DNA from: Psychroflexus tropicus DSM 15496
GTDB lineage: Bacteria; Bacteroidota; Bacteroidia; Flavobacteriales; Flavobacteriaceae
Direction: 5' to 3'
Length of the DNA stretch: 64,000 bases
NCBI RefSeq assembly: GCF_000378765.1
Contig: NZ_KB905342.1
Location: forward strand, 248,001 to 312,000
Made by a program: the position numbers and the translations under genes. This document shows positions 9,846 through 18,410 of the stretch, in pieces (the first letter of the stretch is position 1; the number at the start of each line of letters is the position of its first letter). The notes below the pieces were generated by a model, which saw nothing but the letters and a program-made list of their open reading frames with translations, was not told the origin of the DNA and made no database searches.

Positions 9846-10373
9846 TTATGATAATTGTCTTTTGAATCGGTTAAGACTTCCTGACACACTAGCGTCAAAT
9901 TGAAGATCTTTCAATCTGAGTATAAATCCCCCAAGAATAGATTCATCAACTTGGTTGGTAAGATTTGCTGTGAAGCCAGTAATTTCTTTAATTTTAGTTT
10001 GAACTTTTTCTTCTATGTCTTTAGTCATCTCTACAGCTGTAATGACAGTTGCAGATTGAATATGATGCTGAGAATTGTAAAGTGAAATATAAGCTTCAGA
10101 AACTTCGTCTAGTATTTCGACTCTATTATTGGCAGCTAGCGTTTTGATCAGTTTTTTGACCAGATCGTGAGCCCCATTAAAAACCTCTAAAAGCACCGCT
10201 TCTTTTTTACTTACTTCCACTAAAGGACTTGTCATCATCAATTTCAAATCCTTGTGTTCTGAAATTGTAGAACGAATCGTAGTAAAATCATTAAGCACTT
10301 TCTCGTCAAGCTTTTCAGCTTGAGCTAGCTCAATAACCGCCTTTGCATATCGTCTTCCTGCTCTACTTCCCAT
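9846..10373 (-). CDS. atpH: F1Fo ATP synthase delta subunit
   Basis: 175 residues, the usual size. Delta is the peripheral-stalk link (OSCP homologue) that joins the b dimer to the top of F1. The N-terminal helical bundle is typical (RAGRRYAKAVIELAQAEKLDEKV), as is the C-terminal segment VDESILGGFILRLKDLQFDASVSGSLNRFKRQL. The start ATG is 11 bp from the atpF stop, supporting co-translation. Confidence 0.95.
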   Translation of the reverse strand: MGSRAGRRYAKAVIELAQAEKLDEKVLNDFTTIRSTISEHKDLKLMMTSPLVEVSKKEAVLLEVFNGAHDLVKKLIKTLAANNRVEILDEVSEAYISLYNSQHHIQSATVITAVEMTKDIEEKVQTKIKEITGFTANLTNQVDESILGGFILRLKDLQFDASVSGSLNRFKRQLS

Positions 10374-10384
10374 AAGAGGTAATC

Positions 10385-10879
10385 TTAATTAAGTTTAACG
10401 TCATCAAGCATTTTATTGACCAAGTTCATTTGCTCTTTTTTATCATCAAGTTGTTTCTTAACAACAGATTCAGCAATTTGAACAGACAATTCTGCAACTT
10501 GAGATTTAATTTCAGATAAAGCTTGTTTTTTTTCACTTTCTATAGTGATTTGAGCTTTTTCTAAAATTCTTTCGGCTTTGTCATTAGCATCTTCAGTAGC
10601 TTCAGAAATGATAGATTTCTTCATTTCCTGTGCCTCTTTCAACATTTCGTCACGTTCGGCTCTGGCTTGTTGAAGCATTTTTTCATTATCTGCTTTCAAG
10701 TTTGCCATTTCTTCTTTGGCTTTTTCTGCAGAAGCTAAAGCATCATTAATCGAAGCTTCTCTTTCACCAACTGCTTTCATCACCGGTTTCCAGGCGAACT
10801 TAGTTAGCAAAAAAATCAAAATGATAAGGACAACGACTTGCCAAACAAATAAACCGTATTCTGGAGTAATTAAATCCAT
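10385..10879 (-). CDS. atpF: F1Fo ATP synthase b subunit
   Basis: 164 residues. One N-terminal membrane helix (about 11-28, VWQVVVLIILIFLLTKFAW) is followed by a long, highly charged alpha-helical coiled coil (about 35-155) that dimerises to form the peripheral stalk. The PVMKAVGEREASINDALASAEKAKEEM motif after the membrane segment is typical of bacterial b subunits. Only one b gene is present, so a homodimer is expected. It is separated from atpE by 74 bp holding a terminator-like hairpin. Confidence 0.96.
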   Translation of the reverse strand: MDLITPEYGLFVWQVVVLIILIFLLTKFAWKPVMKAVGEREASINDALASAEKAKEEMANLKADNEKMLQQARAERDEMLKEAQEMKKSIISEATEDANDKAERILEKAQITIESEKKQALSEIKSQVAELSVQIAESVVKKQLDDKKEQMNLVNKMLDDVKLN

Positions 10880-10899
10880 TTATAATTGTGTTTTTAATT

Positions 10900-10946
10900 C
10901 AAAAAATAAAACCCTCACCCAACCAACCGTTGGCTGTGAGGGTTTT
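10900..10946 (-). terminator. Terminator-like hairpin inside the ATP synthase operon (atpE-atpF gap)
   Basis: An 11-bp stem (10908-10918 with 10936-10946) carries a second 4-bp stem on top (10923-10926 with 10930-10933). On the minus strand it is followed by a T-rich run (plus-strand 10901-10908 are A except one T). It begins about 8 bases after the atpE stop, so read-through is needed for atpF-H-A-G. It may attenuate, or protect the 3' end of an atpE-rich transcript. Confidence 0.75.
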
Positions 10947-10953
10947 CATCATT

Positions 10954-11190
<237 letters not shown>

Positions 11191-11204
11191 TTAAAAATTA
11201 AAGA

Positions 11205-12293
11205 TTAATGATGTTCATGTTCTTGTACTGCCATGCCAATAAATAAGGCGGACAACATTGTAAATATAAAGGCTTGCAAAAATGCAACTAATAATTCTAA
11301 AACTGTAATGAATAAAGCAAAAGGAACAGATATAGCAGCTACTCCTGCAGTTTCTAAAATAAATATCAACCCGATTAAACTCAAAATTATAATGTGACCC
11401 GCAGTGATATTGGCAAACAAACGAATCATAAGGGCGATAGGTTTAATGAAGACCCCTAATATTTCAACAATAGCCAAAATTGGTTTTACAAAAGTTGGGA
11501 TACCAGGCATCCAAACAACGTGTTGCCAGTAGTCTTTATTGGCGTTGACCAAAATCAAAACCAAAGTAAATAGACCAAGAGCAATAGTAATAGAAATATT
11601 ACCAGTAACGTTGGCCGCCCCAGGCAATAGACCCATTAAGTTGGAAATCCAAATAAAGAAAAACACGGTGAGTAAAAAAGGCATATACTTCAAATATTTC
11701 TTTTCACCAATCTGTGGTTTTGCGATTTCATCTCTAACGAAAACAACCAAAGTTTCCAATATATTTTTAAATCCTTTCGGAGCGTTTTTAGACTTCTTAT
11801 AATGCTTAGCCAATCCTACGAATAACAAAATCAACAGCAAAGCAGACAGCAACATAGAAGCGACGTTCTTGGTAATCGATAAATCAAAAGGCCTGTTAGC
11901 ATTTAGGGCTGCATGAGTTTTTTCATCAAACTTCAAAGCTTCTTCTCCCTCATCTAATACATAAATTTTTTCATGATAATTCACGAATTTTTGTCCATTA
12001 GACTCTACGACATGCTCTCCCTCGACATCATGATGAAATGCACTCGACATAAAAGTGGTTAAACCTTCATCTGTCCACAAAATAACAGGAAGCGGTAGCG
12101 TAAAAGCATCTTCTCCTTCTCCAAAAAAATGCCACCCATGAGAATCACTAATGTGGTGCATGATCATTTCGGTAGGATTAAATTCTTCTGTTAATTCCTC
12201 ATCAGTATCAGTTTTGGCAACAGAATTAAAGGAATTCAAAAAAAGGACAAGCATTAAAGCCACTGTAATCTTAAAAGATTTTTGTGTAGACAT
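11205..12293 (-). CDS. atpB: F1Fo ATP synthase a subunit with N-terminal periplasmic extension
   Basis: I start the gene at the ATG at 12293 (362 residues), not the TTG 39 bases upstream, because a TAnnTTTG promoter box overlaps that TTG and a good signal-like segment (residues ~5-25) follows the ATG. The first ~130 residues (acidic, with an AKTDTDEELTEEF stretch) are an extension absent from the E. coli protein but usual in Bacteroidota. Then come the membrane helices with the essential arginine in ALMIRLFANITAGHIIILSL, which faces the c-ring carboxylate, and a His-rich tail (AVQEHEHH). It is the first structural subunit of the block. Confidence 0.95.
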   Translation of the reverse strand: MSTQKSFKITVALMLVLFLNSFNSVAKTDTDEELTEEFNPTEMIMHHISDSHGWHFFGEGEDAFTLPLPVILWTDEGLTTFMSSAFHHDVEGEHVVESNGQKFVNYHEKIYVLDEGEEALKFDEKTHAALNANRPFDLSITKNVASMLLSALLLILLFVGLAKHYKKSKNAPKGFKNILETLVVFVRDEIAKPQIGEKKYLKYMPFLLTVFFFIWISNLMGLLPGAANVTGNISITIALGLFTLVLILVNANKDYWQHVVWMPGIPTFVKPILAIVEILGVFIKPIALMIRLFANITAGHIIILSLIGLIFILETAGVAAISVPFALFITVLELLVAFLQAFIFTMLSALFIGMAVQEHEHH

Positions 12294-12329
12294 AGAAAGT
12301 TGACTTAATATCAATTCAGAAATTTCGTG

Positions 12330-12337
12330 CAAATGTA
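12330..12337 (-). promoter_or_regulatory. Candidate -7 promoter box upstream of atpB
   Basis: The minus strand reads TACATTTG, a perfect match to the Bacteroidota -7 consensus TAnnTTTG, about 37 bases before the atpB ATG. I see no clear -33 TTG at the expected spacing. If active, it gives the core ATP synthase genes a start independent of the sprE-bactofilin part. Confidence 0.42.
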
Positions 12338-12424
12338 AGTTTTTCCTTTCTAATTTTAAATGAAAGCTTTGAAAAAATATTTAATCCATAATTTAATATG
12401 ATGGAGCTCTGAATTTTTGTAACT

Positions 12425-12823
12425 CTATTCTGTCTTAGTAGGCTCTTGAGCGTTGATTAATTTAATGACCTGAACAGCTTCAAAAATCAAATAGAGAAAA
12501 TAAGGGATAAAAAAATTGAGAATATTACTAAAGTTAGGTTTATCTTCTGAAAGCATACCTGGCAGCAGAAAAAGAATAGCAGCAAGCATTTTTAATAAAC
12601 TGGTCCCCATAAAAGCAAATCCAGTGTGGTCTTTGGAATTAGACTGCACCCAAAACACAATTCCTGCAACGACTAGCGCAGATAGAATATGGAATGCGTA
12701 GATAGAACCCAAACTATAGTAAGTGATGATCTCATAGAAATAGTCCAGTAGCCAATGAATCAAAAGAACTACTGCAGAAAATAATAAAATTGAGATATAT
12801 GACTTTAATAGTTTAGAATTCAT
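12425..12823 (-). CDS. Small four-helix membrane protein in the atp block (DUF6168-like)
   Basis: 132 residues with four predicted membrane helices (about 8-28, 38-58, 70-88, 98-120) and short charged ends. It occupies the place where many bacteria have atpI, and sits 7 bp after AtpZ, but the sequence does not look like classical AtpI. I associate it with the Flavobacteriia family DUF6168, from memory. A role in c-ring assembly or Fo insertion is an inference from position only. Confidence 0.7.
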   Translation of the reverse strand: MNSKLLKSYISILLFSAVVLLIHWLLDYFYEIITYYSLGSIYAFHILSALVVAGIVFWVQSNSKDHTGFAFMGTSLLKMLAAILFLLPGMLSEDKPNFSNILNFFIPYFLYLIFEAVQVIKLINAQEPTKTE

Positions 12824-12830
12824 ATTGAAT

Positions 12831-13046
12831 TTAATCCTGAAAATTTTTTAACGAAAGAATCACGTGAGCTAAGGCCACAAAAATACCCCCTAAAGATAAC
12901 ACTATAGTAAAGACTTTGGAAGAGTCGGTATAATTGGCATCTAGCCACCTACCTAAAAAAACAGAAGCGGCAATTATAATGGCCATTTGAAGAGCGATAC
13001 CAGAAAAATATAACCAGGGTTTAGGCTGTTTTTTCTTTTTTGGCAT
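12831..13046 (-). CDS. atpZ: AtpZ/AtpI-like protein
   Basis: 71 residues with two membrane helices (about 12-30 and 42-64) and a basic N-terminus (MPKKKKQPKPW). The pattern ALQMAIIIAASVFLGRWLDANY, then GGIFVALAHVILSL fits AtpZ, the small partner of AtpI implicated in Mg2+ handling and c-ring assembly. Its ATG lies inside the bactofilin gene: the two overlap by 26 bases, so translation is probably coupled. The lysine-rich start is forced by the overlapping lysine-rich bactofilin tail. Confidence 0.8.
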   Translation of the reverse strand: MPKKKKQPKPWLYFSGIALQMAIIIAASVFLGRWLDANYTDSSKVFTIVLSLGGIFVALAHVILSLKNFQD

Positions 13047-13422
13047 CTGCAGGTAAAGATTTCACAGCTCCTTTCATACTACATGTCGCATTAAAAATAG
13101 CGCCAGGTTCTATAGAAAGTTTATCTGTAAAAACGTCTCCTTCAATTTTGGAGGTTGCTCTTAAAGTTAAAAGTTTAGACACTTTTAATTCTCCTTTAAA
13201 TTCTCCCTCAAAATCAGCATTTTCACATTCAATAAGGCCCTCGATGTAGCCTGTTTTTCCTACGACAATTTTTCCTGGAGTTTTGATATCCCCAATCACT
13301 TTCCCTTCAATTCTAAAGCTGCCTTGCGATTGAATCTCTCCTTTAAAAACGGTGCCTTGAGCTATTTTGTTTTGCTCTTTTGTTAAATCTGAATTCACTG
13401 GTTTATTTTTTTCTGTAAACAT
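13021..13422 (-). CDS. Bactofilin (polymer-forming cytoskeletal protein)
   Basis: 133 residues. The central ~100 residues are the bactofilin right-handed beta-helix, made of short repeats around hydrophobic/glycine positions (GTVFKGEIQSQGSFRIEGKV, GDIKTPGKIVVG, GYIEGLIECENADFEGEFKGEL), flanked by short disordered tails as usual. Bactofilins polymerise without nucleotide and scaffold envelope or motility machines. It lies one base after the SprE/PorW stop and overlaps AtpZ, so it bridges a gliding/secretion gene and the ATP synthase block. A link to cell shape or gliding is an inference from that context. Confidence 0.88.
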   Translation of the reverse strand: MFTEKNKPVNSDLTKEQNKIAQGTVFKGEIQSQGSFRIEGKVIGDIKTPGKIVVGKTGYIEGLIECENADFEGEFKGELKVSKLLTLRATSKIEGDVFTDKLSIEPGAIFNATCSMKGAVKSLPADAKKEKTA

Positions 13423-13423
13423 G

Positions 13424-15991
13424 TTATTTGATTTTGTCTAAGTAGTCATCAAGGTTTTTATTGATTTGAGCAATCCTATAATTCTTCTGTGATATCACAA
13501 AATAAGTCAAATTTTTATCAATAATAGCATTTTTGATAAACTTTTCTGCTAGGCCTTCTGCTCCTAATTTACTTTTAAGACCATTAATAGTTAATAAGGT
13601 TTGATTTTGGTCGTAAATATCTTCATTTAAATTGAGCTCCAGCCCCTCTTCTTCTTGCAGAGCTTGTGATAAGTTTTCTTTGACCTCTTGAATTTTATTT
13701 GCTGCTATGCTATCTTGATGAAAATCGAATACCAACAAGTAATCGGCTTGTTGGTCTGGCTTCATATCGAATTGGGAGGAAAGCGGATTTCTTTCAAGCT
13801 CTCTGTAGCGGTTTTGAGCATATTTGCCTTCCTCTGATTGTGGATAGGTCAAGGCTACATAATTTAAAGCTTCTTTATAAGCATCCGCCCCCTCAAGTTT
13901 TGCAAGTACTCTGGCTTTAAGAAGTTCCAATTTAGGAACAATAGAGTTGCCGATAAAGACCTGAGTATGAAGCTCAATTTCACTTAAAACAGCCTGGTAT
14001 TGACCAGATTTGTATTCATTGTAAAGCCTTTTATAGACATTTTGTGGATTATTAGCATTCGATTTATAAGCCTCTGGATTTCTCAAAATACTTGCGTACC
14101 TAGAGTCAGAATGTTGATTCAGAATCTCATTCTTCCAATAATTCGCTTTTTGTTGATCTTCAAGTTCCAGATATATTTTATACAAGTAGTATTTAGACGG
14201 TAAAATGAGCCTCTTTTCAGGATTGCTTTTTAAAAGAGAAGTGAGTTTATCTATAGCAAGCTGCATTTCTCTGAATTTCTCTTTATAAATAATGCCTAAC
14301 TGATAGTAAGCGAAATTTCTTTCATCATAGATACTATCTATCAATTTTTCATCGGTAGGAATTTGAGCGATGTAAGTCTCAGGATCGTACTCAGGCTTGA
14401 GTGGTTGATCTTCGTTTGCTACAGAAGCATCTTCATCGATACCTGAAGCAAATTGTGGATTTGCTCTCCAATCATCTGTTAACTCGAGATCGCCCCATAA
14501 CTTTCTAAAGGATTCTTCGCCTCTTTGCTTTTGGGTAAGATCATAAAAATAAAACTTAGAGCTGCTGTTTTGCCTTCCTCCAATCTGACTCCGCTGAGCT
14601 CCAAATCTTGAGTTACCTAATGTAGAAGCGGGAGATTTGGCAAACACACTTTTCTGTTCTTCTTTTAGTTTTTCTGTATAATCCTTAAAAATCCTGAGAC
14701 GCTCTTCTTCTGAAGCATTTACCAGATTAATAATACTGTCGTTTGTCTTGGCAATTCTTTCAAACTTAATAACATCCTCCAGATTATCTCTTTTTCTTTT
14801 AATTTGTCTAAACTCTCTGGTTTGCTTAGCCAAATTGGTTAACGTACTATCGTAATATTTTCCAGCTGTTTCATAAGAAGCTTTATCAAAATAAATTTCA
14901 CCTAAATTGAGGTAATTCTGACTTTTCAAATATCGATCTCGGGGATTTTCTCTAAGCGATTTATTAAAGGACTGAATAGCTAGAGTAATAGAATCTTGAG
15001 CACGCCTAAAGACAGCATTATCGTAATATATAAAGTCAAGAAACGGTCGATTTTCTCGGTTTTCAGCCATCTCCTTGAAGGCTAATTCTGTGGTAAACCA
15101 TTGCAATTCCTCATATCCCTTAAGACGAAGTTTTTCCAATTCTGAATGAATCAAATACCGTCGGGGTGTTTTTCGGTTCAGGGCAATTACTCTATTAAAA
15201 CTGACTCGCGCTGAGTCTTTTTCGTTCAATAAAGAGTGCAATTGGCCCTTTATGTAGAGTAAGCGTCCTTTCTTCTCTTCATCTGGAGCAAAAGCAATTG
15301 CTGTTTGAAGGGTTGAGATTGCCTGCCTTTTTAGATCTTCATATATATAAGCCTGAGCTAATGTTGAACTGGCTTCGTACTGCTCTGCTGTCGATAACTC
15401 TGAAGTGTTAATCAACTCAAGCAGATTTTTTATAACCATGTCGTAATATTCTAATCTCAAATTGGTCTTCTGTAACCAAATTTTAGCTTCATTGATGGTA
15501 GAACTTTCAGGGTAATGATTTAAAATAAAGCTAAAGGCATCTTTGGCAGGAATAAAACGTTGATCTAAATATCTAGCCTTTCCTAATAATAAAAAGGCTT
15601 CATCTATTTGCGGATTATATTCTCTCCCTCCCATAAACATGGAGTGTTTCTGTATAGCCTTAGTAGCTTTTTCTTCAGCTGCTTCAAAGCTGGATATGCT
15701 GTTTTCTGAAGAATTGGAAGGTTTATTTTTTCTATCCCTTCTAATACTTAAGGGATTCTCTTTCTCTTCAACAGCCATTCTTTCAATAGGTAATATGGCC
15801 CAGTAATCTTCTGTATAAGCAGCTTCCACTTCTCTTTTACCTTTTTCCAACTCTAGATTTCCATTATAAATAATGTTATAGTAGGCAGTCATCGCGTGGA
15901 AATTCTTATTCAGAAACTTATCCTTTTTTCGGGAACATGACGAAAATAGGACAAGGCTTAATAGAGTTAAGAGAATATAATTTATACGCAT
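13424..15991 (-). CDS. TPR lipoprotein SprE/PorW (type IX secretion and gliding)
   Basis: 855-residue lipoprotein with lipobox LFSSC (Cys19) and many tetratricopeptide-like helical pairs through the chain (for example around EAFLLLGKARYLDQRFIPAKDAFSFILNHYP and NLGEIYFDKASYETAGKYYDSTL). The N-terminal KDKFLNKNFHAMTAYYNIIYNGN segment, size and bactofilin/ATP synthase neighbourhood fit SprE of Flavobacterium johnsoniae (PorW of Porphyromonas), needed for type IX secretion and gliding; it is thought to connect the outer-membrane translocon to the PorLM/GldLM motor. Translation would be coupled to bactofilin (1-bp gap). I leave the symbol blank because sprE and porW are both used. Confidence 0.85.
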   Translation of the reverse strand: MRINYILLTLLSLVLFSSCSRKKDKFLNKNFHAMTAYYNIIYNGNLELEKGKREVEAAYTEDYWAILPIERMAVEEKENPLSIRRDRKNKPSNSSENSISSFEAAEEKATKAIQKHSMFMGGREYNPQIDEAFLLLGKARYLDQRFIPAKDAFSFILNHYPESSTINEAKIWLQKTNLRLEYYDMVIKNLLELINTSELSTAEQYEASSTLAQAYIYEDLKRQAISTLQTAIAFAPDEEKKGRLLYIKGQLHSLLNEKDSARVSFNRVIALNRKTPRRYLIHSELEKLRLKGYEELQWFTTELAFKEMAENRENRPFLDFIYYDNAVFRRAQDSITLAIQSFNKSLRENPRDRYLKSQNYLNLGEIYFDKASYETAGKYYDSTLTNLAKQTREFRQIKRKRDNLEDVIKFERIAKTNDSIINLVNASEEERLRIFKDYTEKLKEEQKSVFAKSPASTLGNSRFGAQRSQIGGRQNSSSKFYFYDLTQKQRGEESFRKLWGDLELTDDWRANPQFASGIDEDASVANEDQPLKPEYDPETYIAQIPTDEKLIDSIYDERNFAYYQLGIIYKEKFREMQLAIDKLTSLLKSNPEKRLILPSKYYLYKIYLELEDQQKANYWKNEILNQHSDSRYASILRNPEAYKSNANNPQNVYKRLYNEYKSGQYQAVLSEIELHTQVFIGNSIVPKLELLKARVLAKLEGADAYKEALNYVALTYPQSEEGKYAQNRYRELERNPLSSQFDMKPDQQADYLLVFDFHQDSIAANKIQEVKENLSQALQEEEGLELNLNEDIYDQNQTLLTINGLKSKLGAEGLAEKFIKNAIIDKNLTYFVISQKNYRIAQINKNLDDYLDKIK

Positions 15992-16098
15992 GAAGTAGAA
16001 TCTAAAATGTATAACTTAAAAAAGTATAGAAAAGTATTTCATTGTAAAAATAGTTGTTTTTAAACAAAAAAAAGTTGACTTGGTGCCTTAAAGCTAAA

Positions 16099-16803
16099 TC
16101 ATCTTTCGAAATACAACTCAAGCTCTTTCAAAGTAGCTTCACTGGTATGAATATCCTTTACAAGCTCTCCCTTGTCTAAGACCACTACACGCTCACAAAC
16201 CTCTGTAACATGCATCAAATCATGACTGGAGACGAGAATGGTTACATTTTTTTTAACAGATAGTTCTTTAATGATTTTTTTTAAACGAATCTGAGTAGTG
16301 GGATCAAGATTCGCAAAGGGCTCATCTAAAATAACAACCTCGGGGTTTCCGATAAGTGCTGCAACTATACCTGCCTTTTTCTGATTTCCTTTAGAGAGAT
16401 CCCTTAAATACTTTTTTTGATTCAAAATTTCGCCATAAAAAAAGTCTTGAAACTCTGCTAAAAGTTCATCAACCTCTGCTTTGGAAGTATTTCTCAAGTC
16501 GCCTATAAAATAAAAATACTCTTCGGCAGTGAGATACCCAATCAAAAAGCTTTCGTCAATAAATGAAGAGGTGTAGGGTTTCCAATCTTCACTTTGACTT
16601 ACAACAATGCCCTTGTTTTCAATATGCCCTTTCGTAGGGAGTATCAGGTCCAGCAGTAAACTAAAGAAGGTAGTTTTTCCTGCTCCATTATTTCCAACAA
16701 GGCCAAAACTCTGACCTTTAGGTATGGTTAAGTGTTCTATATTTAGCACTTTATCTCCATTATAACTTTTGGACAGGTTTTGAACGTCTATGATTGATTC
16801 CAT
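16099..16803 (-). CDS. ABC transporter ATP-binding protein (DUF5687 partner)
   Basis: 234-residue ABC ATPase: Walker A GNNGAGKTT (about 36-44), a Q-loop VVSQSEDW near 69, signature motif LRDLSKGNQKKAG (LSKGN rather than LSGGQ), Walker B VVILDEPFANLDP and a switch His in VSSHDL. It resembles drug/lipid-type exporters of the CcmA/NatA group. It starts 9 bp after the permease gene, forming a two-gene transporter. The degenerate signature (SKGNQ) is common in this subfamily. The substrate is unknown. Confidence 0.9.
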   Translation of the reverse strand: MESIIDVQNLSKSYNGDKVLNIEHLTIPKGQSFGLVGNNGAGKTTFFSLLLDLILPTKGHIENKGIVVSQSEDWKPYTSSFIDESFLIGYLTAEEYFYFIGDLRNTSKAEVDELLAEFQDFFYGEILNQKKYLRDLSKGNQKKAGIVAALIGNPEVVILDEPFANLDPTTQIRLKKIIKELSVKKNVTILVSSHDLMHVTEVCERVVVLDKGELVKDIHTSEATLKELELYFER

Positions 16804-16812
16804 ACGATGTGA

Positions 16813-18288
16813 TTATTTTTTTTCTGAAAAAGCAGCGATTGTTTTATACTTTGTTTTTTGGTAGGTTTTTTCTATAAAACTTAAAAAATACGACTTAAAG
16901 GTCAGACCTAATATTCCGCTTAAAGTCAAGGCGATGATCCCGGCATTGAAGCTAATTAACTTGTAGGGCACATAGAAAATAAGCATTGGACCTAAAATCT
17001 TGGGTAAACTTATAAGCAGTTGGGTAGGGTTAAAACCCTGTGTGTTACTAAACGCTTTAGCTTTTTGATTTAATTCTACCGGAACGCGATTAAGAGCACC
17101 ACCGTACAAAGTGATGAAAGAATTTAACCCAATATTAAATGAAGCTCCAGCAGCTATCATCGCATAGATATCCCAACCAAAATAGATGTAAGGAGTACTC
17201 AATATAAATGAAACCACGCAAGCCAGTGCCATCAACAACCATTTGGATTCCAGATATTTTTTATAAGATACGTTTTGACTCATCATGAGCTTGTAATACT
17301 CACTATCCCAAGATGGTACCAATTGACCAAATGTGATAAGAAATCCACCTGTGACAAAAATTGACGCAAAGGCTAAAAACACAGGCATATTCTTATAAGT
17401 ATCTTGGGTGTAAAAAATCAATCCGTAAAATAAAAACAAAAAGGACATCATCAATACTTGTTTTGGCCTTGCATTCCGAGTAATCATTTTAACATCATTT
17501 TTTAAAAAGGTAGCCAGAGTTCCAAAACGATTTAAGAACTCCAAATTATAGTTTCTGAATTTTTCCTTTTTCGCCTTAACAGCCCCATCGATGTAAAAAT
17601 TATTTCTTAGTAATCTATAGTTCATTTTAAATAAAAAAACAACCGTAAATAGAGGTATGAGTATAGTGTAACCAAGCTCATAAAGCGAATTGAAAAACAC
17701 TCCTGTAAAAGGTGTAATGTCAAAGATGCCATAGTATTGTAGTCCAACAGACAAAGCTAATATGGATATAACAACATAAAAGGCTTTACTGTTTTTATTT
17801 AAAATAAAGTTTAAAAAATTAATTGAGAAACTTATGGAAAGTACACCTACAAACCACCCTACAATCATGACAGGATTGTAACCTTGAACTATCAATACAA
17901 TAGAAAGCGGTATGAAAAATAAAAGTGGAAGTATGTTAAAAAAAGAAAAGGAGGTTTTTAATAGCAAAAATTGGATCACAGATTTTCTGCGAACCGGTAG
18001 CAAAAGCATAGGTTTTATATTCATGACCGGCAACTGTTGCATAAAATACCGAAGGCCCAAATCACCAAGCACCCAGTAAATCATGTAATTATTGATCATC
18101 GAGAAAGGATCTTGATCTGGAAGTGCTTTTTTGAAAATGAAAAACACTCCAATTCCAGCGAAAATAGCTATAGCTGCGAAATATAAGGCTGCCAGAATCA
18201 TCAATATTTTGATAGCCAGACCTTTTTCAAAAAAAGAAGACCTGCGGAATTGCTTCCACTCTAAACTCAAAAACTGAGATGTTGTCAT
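16813..18288 (-). CDS. DUF5687 family ABC-2-like permease
   Basis: 491 residues with about 10-12 membrane helices arranged in two halves, separated by a charged stretch near 215-245 (KAKKEKFRNYNLEFLNRFG). The N-terminus MTTSQFLSLEWKQFRRSSFFEKGLAIKI is amphipathic and basic as in ABC-2 permeases. Together with the downstream ATPase it should form an exporter. DUF5687 is a Bacteroidota family without known cargo. It is transcribed divergently from the M14 pair; the 122-bp gap must hold both promoters, but I see no perfect TAnnTTTG in it. Confidence 0.82.
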   Translation of the reverse strand: MTTSQFLSLEWKQFRRSSFFEKGLAIKILMILAALYFAAIAIFAGIGVFFIFKKALPDQDPFSMINNYMIYWVLGDLGLRYFMQQLPVMNIKPMLLLPVRRKSVIQFLLLKTSFSFFNILPLLFFIPLSIVLIVQGYNPVMIVGWFVGVLSISFSINFLNFILNKNSKAFYVVISILALSVGLQYYGIFDITPFTGVFFNSLYELGYTILIPLFTVVFLFKMNYRLLRNNFYIDGAVKAKKEKFRNYNLEFLNRFGTLATFLKNDVKMITRNARPKQVLMMSFLFLFYGLIFYTQDTYKNMPVFLAFASIFVTGGFLITFGQLVPSWDSEYYKLMMSQNVSYKKYLESKWLLMALACVVSFILSTPYIYFGWDIYAMIAAGASFNIGLNSFITLYGGALNRVPVELNQKAKAFSNTQGFNPTQLLISLPKILGPMLIFYVPYKLISFNAGIIALTLSGILGLTFKSYFLSFIEKTYQKTKYKTIAAFSEKK

Positions 18289-18410
18289 AATAAGGAGGTT
18301 TATGGATTAGTCAAGTTTTTCTGCTTTCTGTTACACTGAGATAAATAACAATTCAAATTTTCATTTTTTTAAGAGATAAATAAAGTTATTTTTATGAAAA
18401 TTTTTTAAAA

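Noticed and set aside
12294-12332. Longer atpB form starting at TTG 12332
   Set aside because: The TTG lies within a perfect -7 box and adds 13 residues ahead of the signal-like segment; the ATG at 12293 fits better.
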